The notes: generated from the letters alone by a model not told the origin. DNA of 64,000 bases from Sedimenticola hydrogenitrophicus (GCF_029017505.1 NZ_JAQGEI010000005.1:62001-126000); one strand, 5' to 3'. Positions 44,667 to 53,991 are shown, counted from the first letter of the stretch. Translations and numbers: made by a program.

Positions 44667-47393
44667 TTATCGGCCTGAATCAGTGGTTGCGTGTCCAGTT
44701 GGTCGCCATATTCGGGTGATTCCTTTACGGGCTTCGTTCAGGACCAGGATGGAGGCGGCCACGCAGGAGGCCAGCAGCCAGTCCTGCGCGTCGAGCGCGG
44801 CGGTATGAAAAATCGCCTGGGCGGGTGGCCAGTGCACTGCCAGCGCCTGTAATGTCAGCACGCCACCCAGCGCCAGCCACAGCTTGCCGTTGGTGAAGAG
44901 ATAGGCGCGGAAGATGGAGGCCGCACCGGCGCGAGCGTTGAAGACATTGAACACCTGGAACAGCACAAAGGTGGTGAAGGCCAGGGTCAGCGCCTGCTCT
45001 AGAGCCATGGTTTGCAGGGCGTAATGCAGCACGCCCAGGGTGCCCGCGGTCATGATCACGCCATAGAACAGCAGCTTGGCCAGGCGCGGCAGGGTCATGA
45101 TGCGCGCATCCGGGTCGCGCGGTGGCTGGTCCATGATGCCGGGACGGGCTGGGTCCAGGCCCAGGGCCATTGCCGGCGGGCCGTCCATGATGATGTTGAC
45201 CCACAGGATCTGGATGGCGTTGAACGGCAGCGGCAGACCCAGCAATGGCGCCAGGCTCACGGTCAGGATGGCGCCGATGTTGGTGGAGAGCTGAAAGCGC
45301 ACGAACTTGACGATGTTGTCGTAGATGGCGCGGCCCTCCTCGACGGCATGCACGATGGTGGCGAAGTTGTCGTCGGTGAGCACCATGGTGGCGGCCTCGC
45401 GGGTGACATCGGTGCCGGTGACGCCCATGGCCACTCCAATGTCGGCGCGCTTGAGGGCCGGGGCGTCGTTGACGCCGTCGCCGGTCATGGCCACAACATG
45501 TCCCCGGCGCTGCAGGGCCTGCACCAGGCGTACCTTGTGCTCCGGGGCGACCCGGGCGAACACCGTGGTCGCAGCGAGGCGCTCGGCGAGCCGGGCGTCG
45601 TCCAGATCGTCCAGCTCGGCACCGGTGAGGGTGTCGCCCTCCAGTCCCAGGCCACCGGCGATGGCGCCAGCGGTGACCTTGTGATCGCCGGTGATCATCT
45701 TGACCTGGATGCCGGCGCGGCGGCACAAGGCGATAGCCTCGGCCGCCTCCGGCCGGGGCGGGTCCAGCAACCCGACCAGTCCCAGCAGGGTGAGTCCTTG
45801 CACATGAGCCGGCAAATCACCGGCCGGGTCGAACGCCTGGCCCGGCAGGGTGGTGTAGGCCAGCGCCAGCACCCGCAGACCCTGCCCGGCCATCGCCTCG
45901 TTCTCGGCGGCGACGGCAGCGTGCTGCGTCTCATCCAGTAGCGCCTCGCCGTTGCGGCCGATCAGGTGCGCGCAGCGTCCGATCAGGATGTCCGGCGCGC
46001 CCTTGACATACACCTGTACCCTGTCGCCGTCATGGTGAAAGGTGGCCATGAACTTGTGCGCCGAGTCGAACGGGATCTCGGCAATGCGCGGCAGTCGCTC
46101 GCGCGCCGCGCCTTCGTCCAGGCCGCCCTTGCGGGCGAGCACCAGCAGCGCGCCCTCGGTAGGATCGCCGATCACCTGTCCGGCACGCAGCTGGCTGTCG
46201 TTGCACAGGGCGGCGGTCTCCAGCAGCTGCCTCAACTCGGGCGCGTTGGCGGCGTCCCGCGCCCGAATCTCGCCCTCCGGCTCATAACCCTGGCCGCTTA
46301 CCTCGAGGTGTTGTTGCCCGGTCCAGAGGCGGCGTGCGGTCATCTGATTGAGGGTCAGAGTGCCGGTCTTGTCGCTACAGATGACCGTGGTGCAGCCCAG
46401 GGTCTCCACCGCCGCCAGGCGCTTGACGATGGCGTGCCGCCGCGCCATGCGGTGCATGCCCAGCGCCAGCGTGATGGTGACCACCGCCGGTAGCCCCTCG
46501 GGGATGGCCGCCACCGCCAGCGCGATGGCAGTCAGGATGAGCGTGACCAGGGGCTCGCCGCGTAGCAGGCCGGCGAGCAGGATCAGGGTCACCACCACGC
46601 CGGCGATGGCGGCCAGGCGCTTGCCCAGGCTATCCAACTGAAGCTGCAGCGGGGTGGGGGTGGTTTCGCCACTGGCGAGCATCCCGGCCAGCCGGCCCGT
46701 CTCGGTGCGCATGCCGGTGGCGGTGACCAGCAGCTCGGCGCGCCCGCGGGTCACCACCGTGTTCATGTAGACCATATTGCGGCGCTCGGCCAGTGGTGTC
46801 GCGGCGGTGCAGGGCTCGGTATCCTTGCCCGCGGGGGTCGATTCCCCGGTGAGGGTGGACTCATCCACTTCCAGGCCGCGGGCGACCACCAGCCGGCCGT
46901 CGGCCGGGACCTTGTCGCCGGCATCCAGCAGCACGGTATCCCCGGGCACCAGCTCCCCGGCGGGGATCATCCCACTGCGCCCGTTGCGGCGCACTTCCGC
47001 CTCGGGCGCCAGCATGCTCGTGAGCGCGGCCATGGCGCGCTCGGCCCGGTACTCCTGACGAAAGCCGAGCAGGGCGTTGAAGATCACCACCGCCAGGATG
47101 ACCAGCGCGTCCTTCAGATCGCCGATGGTGCCAGCCAGTACCGCTGCCGCGATCAACACCAGGATCAGCAGGCTCCTGAACTGATCGAGGAACACCCGCC
47201 AGGGGCTGCGCCCGGGCTGTTCGGTCAGGCGGTTGTCGCCGTAACGCGCGCGGCGTTCCCTGACCGCGGCGTCCGACAGACCGTCGCCCGGATCAGCATC
47301 AAGCCGCGCCGCCACCGTGTTGACCGGTAGGGCATGCCAGGGCGGAGAGTCCGGCTTGTCCGGTGTCGGGGTGGTATTTTCCGTCATTCTCAT
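44667..47393 (-). CDS. P-type cation ATPase (P2A, Ca2+-ATPase-like)
   Basis: A 908-residue ion pump. ATG 47393 overlaps the stop of the DUF808 gene (ATGA), which fixes the start. Landmarks: N-terminal cation_ATPase_N (RRARYGDNRLTE), the actuator motif LTGESTPAGKD, the membrane motif AAIPEGLPAVVTITLALG, the phosphorylation site CSDKTGTLTLNQM, KGAPDIL, the hinge TGDGVNDAPALKRADIG and a C-terminal six-helix region with LWVNIIMDGPPAMALGLDP. These place it among Ca2+/Mn2+-type P2 pumps; selectivity cannot be read from the sequence. Confidence 0.94.
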   Translation of the reverse strand: MRMTENTTPTPDKPDSPPWHALPVNTVAARLDADPGDGLSDAAVRERRARYGDNRLTEQPGRSPWRVFLDQFRSLLILVLIAAAVLAGTIGDLKDALVILAVVIFNALLGFRQEYRAERAMAALTSMLAPEAEVRRNGRSGMIPAGELVPGDTVLLDAGDKVPADGRLVVARGLEVDESTLTGESTPAGKDTEPCTAATPLAERRNMVYMNTVVTRGRAELLVTATGMRTETGRLAGMLASGETTPTPLQLQLDSLGKRLAAIAGVVVTLILLAGLLRGEPLVTLILTAIALAVAAIPEGLPAVVTITLALGMHRMARRHAIVKRLAAVETLGCTTVICSDKTGTLTLNQMTARRLWTGQQHLEVSGQGYEPEGEIRARDAANAPELRQLLETAALCNDSQLRAGQVIGDPTEGALLVLARKGGLDEGAARERLPRIAEIPFDSAHKFMATFHHDGDRVQVYVKGAPDILIGRCAHLIGRNGEALLDETQHAAVAAENEAMAGQGLRVLALAYTTLPGQAFDPAGDLPAHVQGLTLLGLVGLLDPPRPEAAEAIALCRRAGIQVKMITGDHKVTAGAIAGGLGLEGDTLTGAELDDLDDARLAERLAATTVFARVAPEHKVRLVQALQRRGHVVAMTGDGVNDAPALKRADIGVAMGVTGTDVTREAATMVLTDDNFATIVHAVEEGRAIYDNIVKFVRFQLSTNIGAILTVSLAPLLGLPLPFNAIQILWVNIIMDGPPAMALGLDPARPGIMDQPPRDPDARIMTLPRLAKLLFYGVIMTAGTLGVLHYALQTMALEQALTLAFTTFVLFQVFNVFNARAGAASIFRAYLFTNGKLWLALGGVLTLQALAVHWPPAQAIFHTAALDAQDWLLASCVAASILVLNEARKGITRIWRPTGHATTDSGR

Positions 47394-48349
47394 CCCTTGC
47401 GAAGGCCGACGCTCTGTCGCAGGCGCCGCAGGCCCAGCATGGCCGCCAGGGCCAGGGCCAGGGCCAGGGCCCCGGCCGCCAGCCCGATCACTACATCGAA
47501 CAGCCAGGGTGTGAGCATCCCAGGCACGGACCCCATGCCCTGGGTCAGACCCTCGAGGGCATGATGCAGAAGCGGCCATCCGTGGACCAGGATGCCGCCG
47601 CCGACCAGGAACATGGCGGCCGTGCCCACCACGGACACCAGGCGCATGAACTGCGGTGCGATGTAGAGCACAGCCCGCCCCAGCGCGCGGCGGATGTCGC
47701 CCCGGAAGTCCGCGCCCGCGCCCTCGACCAGCGCCAGCCCGGCGTCGTCGAGTTTGACGATGGCGGCGACCAGTCCGTAGACACCGACGGTGGCCAGCAG
47801 CGCGATCAGTGAGACCACCAGGGTACGGGTCAGGATGTCCAGCGCCTGGGCGGTGCCGAGCGCAATCACAACGATCTCGGCGGAGAGGATGAAATCGGTG
47901 CGGATCGCGCCCCTGATTTGCGCCTTTTCCACCGCCAGCACATCGGCGCGGGTTTCGCTTGCCGCCACCACCAGCGCCTGGTGGTGGGCGGCGTCCGCCT
48001 CGGGCGCGTGCAGCCAGCGGTGGGCGATCTTCTCGACCCCCTCGTAACATAGATAGAGTCCGCCGACCATCAACAGCGGCGTGATCAGCCAGGGCAGAAA
48101 GGCGCTGATCAGCAGTGCCGCCGGCACCAGGATCAGCTTGTTGACCAGCGAACCCCTGGCCACGGCCCACACCACCGGCAGTTCCCGCTCGGCCCTTACC
48201 CCGCCGACCTGCTGCGCGTTGAGCGCGAGGTCGTCGCCGAGCACGCCGGCGGTCTTTTTCGCCGCCAGTTTCGAGTATACCGCGACGTCGTCGAGCAACG
48301 CGGTGATGTCATCGAGCAGGGCAAGTAATCCAACACCGGCCATTGGCAT
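47390..48349 (-). CDS. DUF808 (YedI-like) inner-membrane protein
   Basis: A 319-residue membrane protein. It opens with GLLALLDDITALLDDVAVYS, followed by KTAGVLGDDLALNAQQVGG and the LYLCYEGVEKIAHRW segment, all typical of DUF808/YedI. About six membrane helices follow. The C-terminal ALALALALA helix is encoded by a run of GGCCAG hexamers (near 47437-47480). Function unknown. It heads the operon with the P-type ATPase and the AI-2E permease. Confidence 0.9.
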   Translation of the reverse strand: MPMAGVGLLALLDDITALLDDVAVYSKLAAKKTAGVLGDDLALNAQQVGGVRAERELPVVWAVARGSLVNKLILVPAALLISAFLPWLITPLLMVGGLYLCYEGVEKIAHRWLHAPEADAAHHQALVVAASETRADVLAVEKAQIRGAIRTDFILSAEIVVIALGTAQALDILTRTLVVSLIALLATVGVYGLVAAIVKLDDAGLALVEGAGADFRGDIRRALGRAVLYIAPQFMRLVSVVGTAAMFLVGGGILVHGWPLLHHALEGLTQGMGSVPGMLTPWLFDVVIGLAAGALALALALAAMLGLRRLRQSVGLRKG

Positions 48350-48721
48350 GTATCCTTATTTTGGTTGTGGTCAATACAATGAAAAAAATCCGCTCTTCAG
48401 GGGAGTGGGCCAATGAAGACGTGGGCAAAAGCTGAAGACGGTATTTTACCGGCAGATTATACCCTGTGCGAACGGCTTTGCGGGTCTGCGCAGGTTGCGG
48501 TCTCGACGCCGGTATACTGCTGGTCGCAGGCATCTCATTGCACATCGCTTGGGGGAACGAAATGTCGTCATGGAGGTCAATGCAAACGTCGACAATTCAC
48601 GAGCTGCCTGTTTTCCAGCGTACAGGATCGATATGTCAGTGTGATTGAATTGCGAACGAAACTTACTTAATCCTGACATGACAGCACGCTGGTCGGTGGG
48701 CGATGAAATCAGGAGAACAAG
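48350..48721. other. Non-coding stretch
   Basis: About 370 bases between divergent genes, presumably with promoters; no convincing gene or known site was seen. Confidence 0.4.
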
Positions 48722-48964
48722 ATGTAATGTCCCGTATGTAACGACGTCAACCTGGTAATGAGCGATCGCCAGAGTATCGAGATCGACTATTGTCCGCAGT
48801 GCCGCGGGGTCTGGCTGGATCGCGGTGAGCTGGACAAGATCATCGAGCGCAGCGGGCCGGCGGCCGCGCCGCAGCGTCAGAGTGGCCAGGGCGATCGCTA
48901 CCCTCGCGATGATCATCACAAACCCAAGCGGCGCAAATCGTTCTTGTCCGAACTGTTCGATTGA
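48722..48964 (+). pseudogene. TFIIB-type zinc-ribbon protein with a stop at codon 2
   Basis: AGGAGAACAAG precedes ATG 48722, but the next codon is TAA. Beyond it the frame reads CPVCNDVNLVMSDRQ and then YCPQCRGVWLDRGELDKII, the normal zf-TFIIB pattern in which residue 2 is usually Lys (AAA). One base change (A to T) therefore explains the stop. Re-initiation at ATG 48758 would give a 68-residue protein without the first CxxC pair and so without a complete zinc site. The basic tail (KPKRRKSFLSELFD) is intact. Confidence 0.8.
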
Positions 48965-48989
48965 CCGCTGCCCTCATTCGGGTCGCCCT

Positions 48990-49262
48990 CGTTAACTGCG
49001 GGTGGGCCTCTCCGGCCTTCGTTACGCCGTGCTGCACGACTTCAGTGTGCTTTACAAGGTGGTATTGTCGGCCATCATCCTGGCCTGGTCTGATCGGTGT
49101 CGCTTCACGCCTGGCTGGATACGGCGGTGATCATCCTTGCCTGGGCGGTGGTGATCGGGGCGGGCTTCATCGAGGTGTGGCCGCGTTTGACCGCGCGGTG
49201 GAGCGCTTGAGCCGACGTCGCGGCGAAGCCCGAAAACTGCTGGATCGTCACCGCATTGCCGT
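48990..49262 (+). pseudogene. Degraded diacylglycerol-kinase-like membrane protein
   Basis: One frame reads GLRYAVLHDFSVLYKVVLS and AIILAW, then a shifted frame reads HAWLDTAVIILAWAVVIGAG, and a third reads AVERLSRRRGEARKLL. Together they resemble a small three-helix DgkA-type kinase found in some gammaproteobacteria, split by at least two frameshifts. No single frame covers it. The assignment rests on the DFSVLYK segment and the helix pattern. Confidence 0.45.
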
Positions 49263-49495
49263 TATAATCACGCCCTTCTCCGGGATGGACGAAACCGAAG
49301 AAGTCCGTGCGTTCCGGGTTGGGCGTGTGCGGCTGCTCGGGTGTTTGCCGGGCCCGCCCCGAAAGTGGGTCATGTTCTTTCCATGCACACCGCGTAGTAG
49401 GGCACCCGCCACGGTGCGACCGTGATGGATGCGTTGATGGATCGGGTTGGCGGTTGAACGTTCAAGAATGAGGGTGCCGGAAAAGGCCGTAGACA

Positions 49496-50116
49496 ATGAA
49501 ACGCAATTCCGAACTGATATTTTTCTCGAAGTGGTTTGCCTCGCCCTTGCGCGTCGCCTCGATAACGCCGAGCAGTACGCCACTGGCGCGGGCCATGGCG
49601 TCCGCCTTGCCCGTCGGCGATGGCACGGTGGTGGAACTGGGCGGCGGCACAGGGCCGATCACCCACGCCCTGCTGGAGGCTGGCGTAAGATCTGATCAGC
49701 TGGTCGTGATCGAGCGCGACGCGCAGTTTTGCAACCATCTCGTTCGCCGTTTCCCCGGGGTTGTTGTGCGCCACGGGGATGCACTGGATCTGGTGACCCT
49801 GATGGAAGACCTGGCCGTCAACACACCGGTACGCGCCGTGGTCTCCGGTTTGCCGCTGCTCTCCATGAGCTCGGCGGCACAGGAACAACTGCTGCAACAG
49901 GCGCTGCGGCTCACGGGAGGGACGGGGCCGCTGATCCAGTTCAGCTACGGTCTGGCATCGCCCCTGCGCAAGCGCGTTGTACAGCGCCTGGGGCTGGTCG
50001 ATCGGTGTGTCGCCCAGGTGTGGCGCAATGTCCCGCCGGCCAAGGTCTGGACCTACGCATGCCTCACGCCCTATCCGGCGAGCCGCCAGGCCCAGGGGGG
50101 AGGTGTATCCCCGTGA
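49496..50116 (+). CDS. Phospholipid N-methyltransferase-like SAM enzyme
   Basis: A 206-residue soluble class I methyltransferase. The start region (LIFFSKWFASPLRVASITPS) and motif I VVELGGGTGPIT with the acidic VIERD after it resemble PmtA, which methylates phosphatidylethanolamine, and related rRNA-adenine-methylase-like proteins. VSGLPLLSM stands at the motif IV position. It overlaps the ApbE gene by four bases (GTGA). The substrate is inferred from similarity only. Confidence 0.78.
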   Translation: MKRNSELIFFSKWFASPLRVASITPSSTPLARAMASALPVGDGTVVELGGGTGPITHALLEAGVRSDQLVVIERDAQFCNHLVRRFPGVVVRHGDALDLVTLMEDLAVNTPVRAVVSGLPLLSMSSAAQEQLLQQALRLTGGTGPLIQFSYGLASPLRKRVVQRLGLVDRCVAQVWRNVPPAKVWTYACLTPYPASRQAQGGGVSP

Positions 50117-51132
50117 TCCGAGCCACCGCCGCTCTGCTACTCTCTGTTCTGGCACTTGCCGGCTGTGGGCGTCCTGCGCAAGTGCAGACGCTGAGCGGGC
50201 TCGCCCAGGGCACCACCTGGCACGTCACCGTGTGGCGGCAAGGCGGTGTGGACATCGCATCGCTGAGACGTCGCATCAACACCGAGTTCGAACGCCTGGA
50301 CGGACTGCTCTCGAACTATCGCGACGACTCGGTCATCGAGCAGTTCAATGCTGCAGCCGTCACCGCGCCGATCGCGGTGGGCGAGGAGATCGTCCGTCTG
50401 ATCGAGGCGGCGCGGGCGGTCAGCGAGGCGAGCGCCGGCTGCTACGATCTCACCGTCAAGCCGCTGTTCGATCTCTGGGGCTTCACCGGCGAGTCGCTGA
50501 CCGTCCCCGATCCGGCAGTGCTCGCGCGAACCCGTGAACGGGTGGGGTTCCGGCACCTCGTGGTGCTGCCTCCCGACAAGCTGCGCAAGGTGCTTCCCGG
50601 GCTGCGCGTCGATCTCTCCTCCATCGCCCAGGGCTACAGCGTGGGACGCATCGCGATGCTGCTGGAGGCGGCGGGCATCGTGGATTACATCGTGGAGATC
50701 GGCGGCGAGCTGCAGACCCGTGGCCGCAAGCCCGATGGCGGCCACTGGCGTATCGGTGTCGAGCGGCCGCTGCCGGGCGAGCGCAGCGTCGAGAAGGCGC
50801 TCACTATCAAGCGTGAGGCGCAGCTGGCTATCATGACCTCCGGCACCTACCGCCACTACTACGATGCCCAGGGCCGACGCTACAGCCACGTGCTGGACGC
50901 GCGCACCGGTCGACCGATCACCCACGACACCGTCTCGGTGACAGTGCTTGACGACGATCCCACCCGGGCGGACGCCTGGTCCACTGCGCTGCTCTGTCTG
51001 GGCCATGCCGCCGGGCTGCGCGCGGCGGATCAAGCGGGGATTGCCGCACTGTTCATCGCCGACGAGAACGGACGGCTGTGGGAGCATGTCAGTACTGCGT
51101 GGTCGGCACTCCAAGACGTGGAGGTGCAGTGA
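50113..51132 (+). CDS. apbE: FAD:protein FMN transferase (ApbE family), lipoprotein
   Basis: A 339-residue periplasmic flavin transferase that attaches FMN to Thr or Ser of partner proteins such as Nqr and Rnf subunits. The GTG start has GGGGGAGG upstream. The signal peptide ends in the lipobox LALAGC. Landmarks: GTTWHVTVW, FERLDGLLSNYRDDSVI, GCYDLTVKPLFDLWGF, VDLSSIAQGYSVGRIA, VEIGGELQTRGRKPDG, SGTYRHYY and HVLDARTGRP with the Mg2+-binding Asp region DAWSTALL. No flavinylation target is adjacent in the window. Confidence 0.93.
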   Translation: MIRATAALLLSVLALAGCGRPAQVQTLSGLAQGTTWHVTVWRQGGVDIASLRRRINTEFERLDGLLSNYRDDSVIEQFNAAAVTAPIAVGEEIVRLIEAARAVSEASAGCYDLTVKPLFDLWGFTGESLTVPDPAVLARTRERVGFRHLVVLPPDKLRKVLPGLRVDLSSIAQGYSVGRIAMLLEAAGIVDYIVEIGGELQTRGRKPDGGHWRIGVERPLPGERSVEKALTIKREAQLAIMTSGTYRHYYDAQGRRYSHVLDARTGRPITHDTVSVTVLDDDPTRADAWSTALLCLGHAAGLRAADQAGIAALFIADENGRLWEHVSTAWSALQDVEVQ

Positions 51133-51290
51133 TGCTCGGACTGTCGCAGCGACCGATTACCCAGTCCTTGATCGTGGTGAGACCCGTCTATGGCAATGGA
51201 CACTTATCTTGCGCCGCTATTCGTCAAGCAGTTCTGCTACTGGCAGCAACTGTTCCACATGCTCGGAAACCACTTTCACCACAACGTTGA
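51132..51290 (+). other. Short frame coupled to apbE, probably a cut gene start
   Basis: The ATG overlaps the apbE stop (TGATG), as for a coupled next gene, and opens MLGLSQRPITQSLIVVRP. The frame ends after 52 codons and, from about 51217, runs antisense to the permease relic. The likely reading is the start of a third operon gene cut off by a rearrangement near 51190. The family is not recognised. Confidence 0.35.
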
Positions 51291-51872
51291 TCGGGATGCC
51301 GAGCAACATTCCCCAAATGCCCCACAGCCAGCCCCAAAACAACAACGAAATAAACACCGCCGCTGCATTCATCCTGGCTATACGACCGGTGGCCCAGGTT
51401 GTGACGAACACACCCACAGCGGTCGCTATTAACAACAATGACCCCGCGACCATTAGCACCATTCAGACCGAATCAAATTGTATAAAGGCGGCCATACCAG
51501 TCGCCAACGCAGTAAAGACTGGACCTATGTAGGGAATCACATGCATTAAGCCCGCACCCACCGCCCAGGCTCCGGCGTTGTCCAGGCCGATCAAGTGAAA
51601 CGTCAGCCAGGTGAGCAAACCTAAAAGTATATTAGTCAGCAACAGTGTGAACATATATTTCTGAATGGAATTGTTAATTCCATTCAATATATTGATGGTG
51701 ATCTTCTTCCACGTAAACGAAGGACCGTCAACCGAACTAGTTTGCGCTTGAAGGTATCGCCACCGACTAAAATTAGAAACACCAAAAAAATCACTGCTGT
51801 CGCCTGACCGATGGCACCCATAGCCCCCAAAGAACTGGACCACATGAAGTCACCCAGGATGAGCCGGTTCAA
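51217..51872 (-). pseudogene. Remnant of an AI-2E-family transporter
   Basis: The C-terminal half of a second AI-2E permease. MNRLILGDF is coupled to the antiporter stop (ATGA) but jumps into mid-protein (GQATAVIFLVFLILVGGDTF). A frameshift near 51730 leads to SFTWKKITINILNGINNSIQ, and an in-frame TGA (51463-51465, after QFDSV) interrupts the last helices, which continue with VLMVAGSLLLIATAVGVFV and WGMLLGIPINVVVKVVSEHV. It has an N-terminal deletion, a frameshift and a nonsense codon, so it is non-functional. Confidence 0.8.
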
Positions 51873-53158
51873 GTCCCCTCACGCCGCTTCCAGAAACGAC
51901 TCATCATCGGTTTAACACTGATGCCGTGCACGACAATGGAAAGTGTTACCACAACCAGCGTCAGCTGAATCAATTTCAGTGCCAGTTCTTCCGGGAGTCC
52001 ATGTTGGATGGCGTACATGAGGTAGTAGAGCGAACCGATACCGCGTACGCCGAACCAGCCGACCAAACCGCGTATCCGCCACGGGGTACGGGTGCCGAAC
52101 AGACCGACAACTACACTCAGCGGTCGCGCTATGGTGAATAGAAACAGCACGAAGCCCAGCGCGCTCCAACTCCAGGAATCCAGAAACAGCGTGCCGCCAA
52201 TGAGCAGGATCAGCAGGAGTTCGGACAGTCGTTCGAGGTGTTCTTTGAATACCAGGGACGCTTCACTGACATGATTTGGTGACGCATCATCGACCATGCC
52301 CGGTACATCTGCCTGTAGCTGCTGCCGGAGTTCTGGATCGGCAAGATCGAGTCTGACCTCGGTTTGGCGCAACGCCACGGCGGCGAAGAAGACGGCCAGA
52401 AAGCCCCAGGCGCTGAGCAGCACGCTCAAGCCGTACACCGCACCGATCATGCCGAGGCCCAGGAAGTCGTCCAGCATACCGGCATCCGGCCGATTGCGGC
52501 GCAGGTGCACTATCAGGTACGCAAGCCCACTACCCGCCGCCACGCCGATGGCGATCCCCGCTGCAGTAGCCCAGATCACATCCACCAAAACCCAATGCAG
52601 ACCGAACTCACCCAGTTCATGCAACCCAAGCAAGCCCAATCCAAGCATGACGAACGGAAAGGCGCTGCCGTCGTTCATGCCCGCTTCACAGGTTAATGTA
52701 AACCGTAACCGGTCGCGGTCACCGGGATGGCGGATCTGCACATCGGTGGCCAGTACCGGATCGGTCGGGGCGATGATGGCACCAAGCAGTATGGCGGCAC
52801 CGAGAGGCAGGTCAAGCAGATAGTAAGCAAAGACCGTGACCAGCCCTACGGTGGTGACCATGGAGAAAATCGCCAAGTGCACCGGCGCGCGCCAACGCGC
52901 ATAGGTTACGGGTGCCGGCATTTTAACGCCGGCTGCAAACAGCGAAATCAACACCGCTGCCTCGGTCAATACTTCCAGTAAAGCCGACTCTTTGAGCGGA
53001 TTAAAGTGGAACAGACCCAGTCCCATGGGGCCAACCAGGATTCCCACTGCCAGATAGATCATGGAAGAGGTAACCGGAAGGCGCTTGATGAGTGGAACGG
53101 TCAGTCCCATCGCCAGCAGTAATCCGCCTACGAGCAGAAACCACGCGGGGCTATTCAT
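51869..53158 (-). CDS. CPA-type Na+(K+)/H+ antiporter
   Basis: A 429-residue membrane antiporter with about 12 helices. Landmarks: YLAVGILVGPMGLGLF, LFAAGVKMP, the ion-site region LLGAIIAPTDPVLATDVQI, CEAGMNDGSAFPFVMLGLG (the Asp-rich NDG motif of CPA1/NhaP-like proteins) and LVGWFGVRGIGSLYYL with the conserved GxRG. It probably exports Na+ or K+ for protons. The C-terminal tail is short, so no extra regulatory domain is present. It was once followed by an AI-2E permease, now broken. Confidence 0.92.
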   Translation of the reverse strand: MNSPAWFLLVGGLLLAMGLTVPLIKRLPVTSSMIYLAVGILVGPMGLGLFHFNPLKESALLEVLTEAAVLISLFAAGVKMPAPVTYARWRAPVHLAIFSMVTTVGLVTVFAYYLLDLPLGAAILLGAIIAPTDPVLATDVQIRHPGDRDRLRFTLTCEAGMNDGSAFPFVMLGLGLLGLHELGEFGLHWVLVDVIWATAAGIAIGVAAGSGLAYLIVHLRRNRPDAGMLDDFLGLGMIGAVYGLSVLLSAWGFLAVFFAAVALRQTEVRLDLADPELRQQLQADVPGMVDDASPNHVSEASLVFKEHLERLSELLLILLIGGTLFLDSWSWSALGFVLFLFTIARPLSVVVGLFGTRTPWRIRGLVGWFGVRGIGSLYYLMYAIQHGLPEELALKLIQLTLVVVTLSIVVHGISVKPMMSRFWKRREGT

Positions 53159-53198
53159 TGTTAATGTTGATCACTTGGCTGGTTGTCCTTTTACATGA

Positions 53199-53330
53199 CT
53201 GCAAAATCGCGATCTGATCCGCTATCGCCGAGGGGATGTCGATATTCTCGACCGCATCGGCCTGGAGGCCATTTCCTGCGATTGTTACGCGGTTGACAAT
53301 GCAACCTATGCGCTGATCATGGGTTTGTGA
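53199..53330 (+). pseudogene. C-terminal relic of a third Crp/Fnr paralogue
   Basis: The frame reads [20 protein letters not shown] and [12 protein letters not shown] before a stop at 53328-53330, aligning with the winged-helix end of both paralogues in this window (LQRSGLIKYSRGHITVLDRA, LEARVCECYAV). A stop codon immediately precedes it, and the beta-roll and recognition helix are missing. It lies 40 bases from the start of the antiporter gene, on the other strand. Confidence 0.75.
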
Positions 53331-53408
53331 AACGGCCTTTGTTAACAATCAATAGCCAAACTGTTTCCCGTTGCCGATACCATGCTGGCGCAAACGATAA
53401 GAACAGAT

Positions 53409-53591
53409 TCAGAATGGCTTCTTGCCGGGTCCTGCAAGGTACCAGATAACCAAGCCGATCAGCGGCAGCAGAAACACCACCAAAGCCCAGGCCAGCTTGT
53501 GTACACTCTTGGCCGGACTTTGCAGAATCATGATTATGGCGTAGATATCCGCGAACAGGACGATAAGGCCGCCAATTCCAGTGAATTCCAT
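53409..53591 (-). CDS. PLD_N-type small membrane protein
   Basis: A 60-residue protein with two membrane helices (GGLIVLFADIYAIIMIL and LAWALVVFLLPLIGLVIWYL) and the PLDc_N hallmark of a short loop between them ending before LAGPG. The start at 53591 (MEFTG) has GGAG before it. Such proteins resemble the N-terminal region of cardiolipin synthases but stand alone; some are linked to stress regulons. Confidence 0.78.
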   Translation of the reverse strand: MEFTGIGGLIVLFADIYAIIMILQSPAKSVHKLAWALVVFLLPLIGLVIWYLAGPGKKPF

Positions 53592-53991
53592 TCTTTTCTC
53601 CAGGTAGGATTTTGTTGCGTGCACAGTGACAAACTGATTTTATTGAGCCTGCTTCACGCCAAACCAATGTCAATGCCTTGCACCAATTGAACCCCAGTCA
53701 CTCTTCAGTGGATCAGATGGACTCAATAATTATTCCTGAATCCGTAGCTGTCTAGGTAATTGTACAGACTGCATTTTCTCATCCGGATAATACTTTATCA
53801 GCATCCAAACGGACTGCCCATATAGTTGCTCAGGCCTATGTCGCATTCTCCTCTCAGTTGGCGGTTGTTGCGCGAGGCGCAAGAGTCACGAAGTGACGGT
53901 TGCAGTAGGTATTGATGGATTGGGTAGGCACTGAGGGAACAACAATTTCCCGAAGCGATCGGTAATCCGGTGCTACACCCGACACAGACAA
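53592..53991. other. Non-coding stretch with a half operator
   Basis: About 400 bases. TGTACAGAC at 53761 matches one arm of the palindrome family, but the other arm is not at the right spacing. No gene seen. Confidence 0.4.

Noticed and set aside
47437-47480. GGCCAG hexamer run as a regulatory or unstable repeat
   Set aside because: It is explained by the Ala-Leu membrane helix of the DUF808 protein; a change of one hexamer would keep the frame.
44667-48170. A single 1,167-codon minus-strand frame as one giant protein
   Set aside because: The first third is arginine- and glycine-rich shadow of the DUF808 gene in another frame; the P-type ATPase starts at 47393 with a coupled ATGA.
53761-53775. 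TGTACAGAC near the PLD_N and DUF302 genes as an operator
   Set aside because: A single arm without a partner at the four-base spacing; kept only as a note in the stretch annotation.
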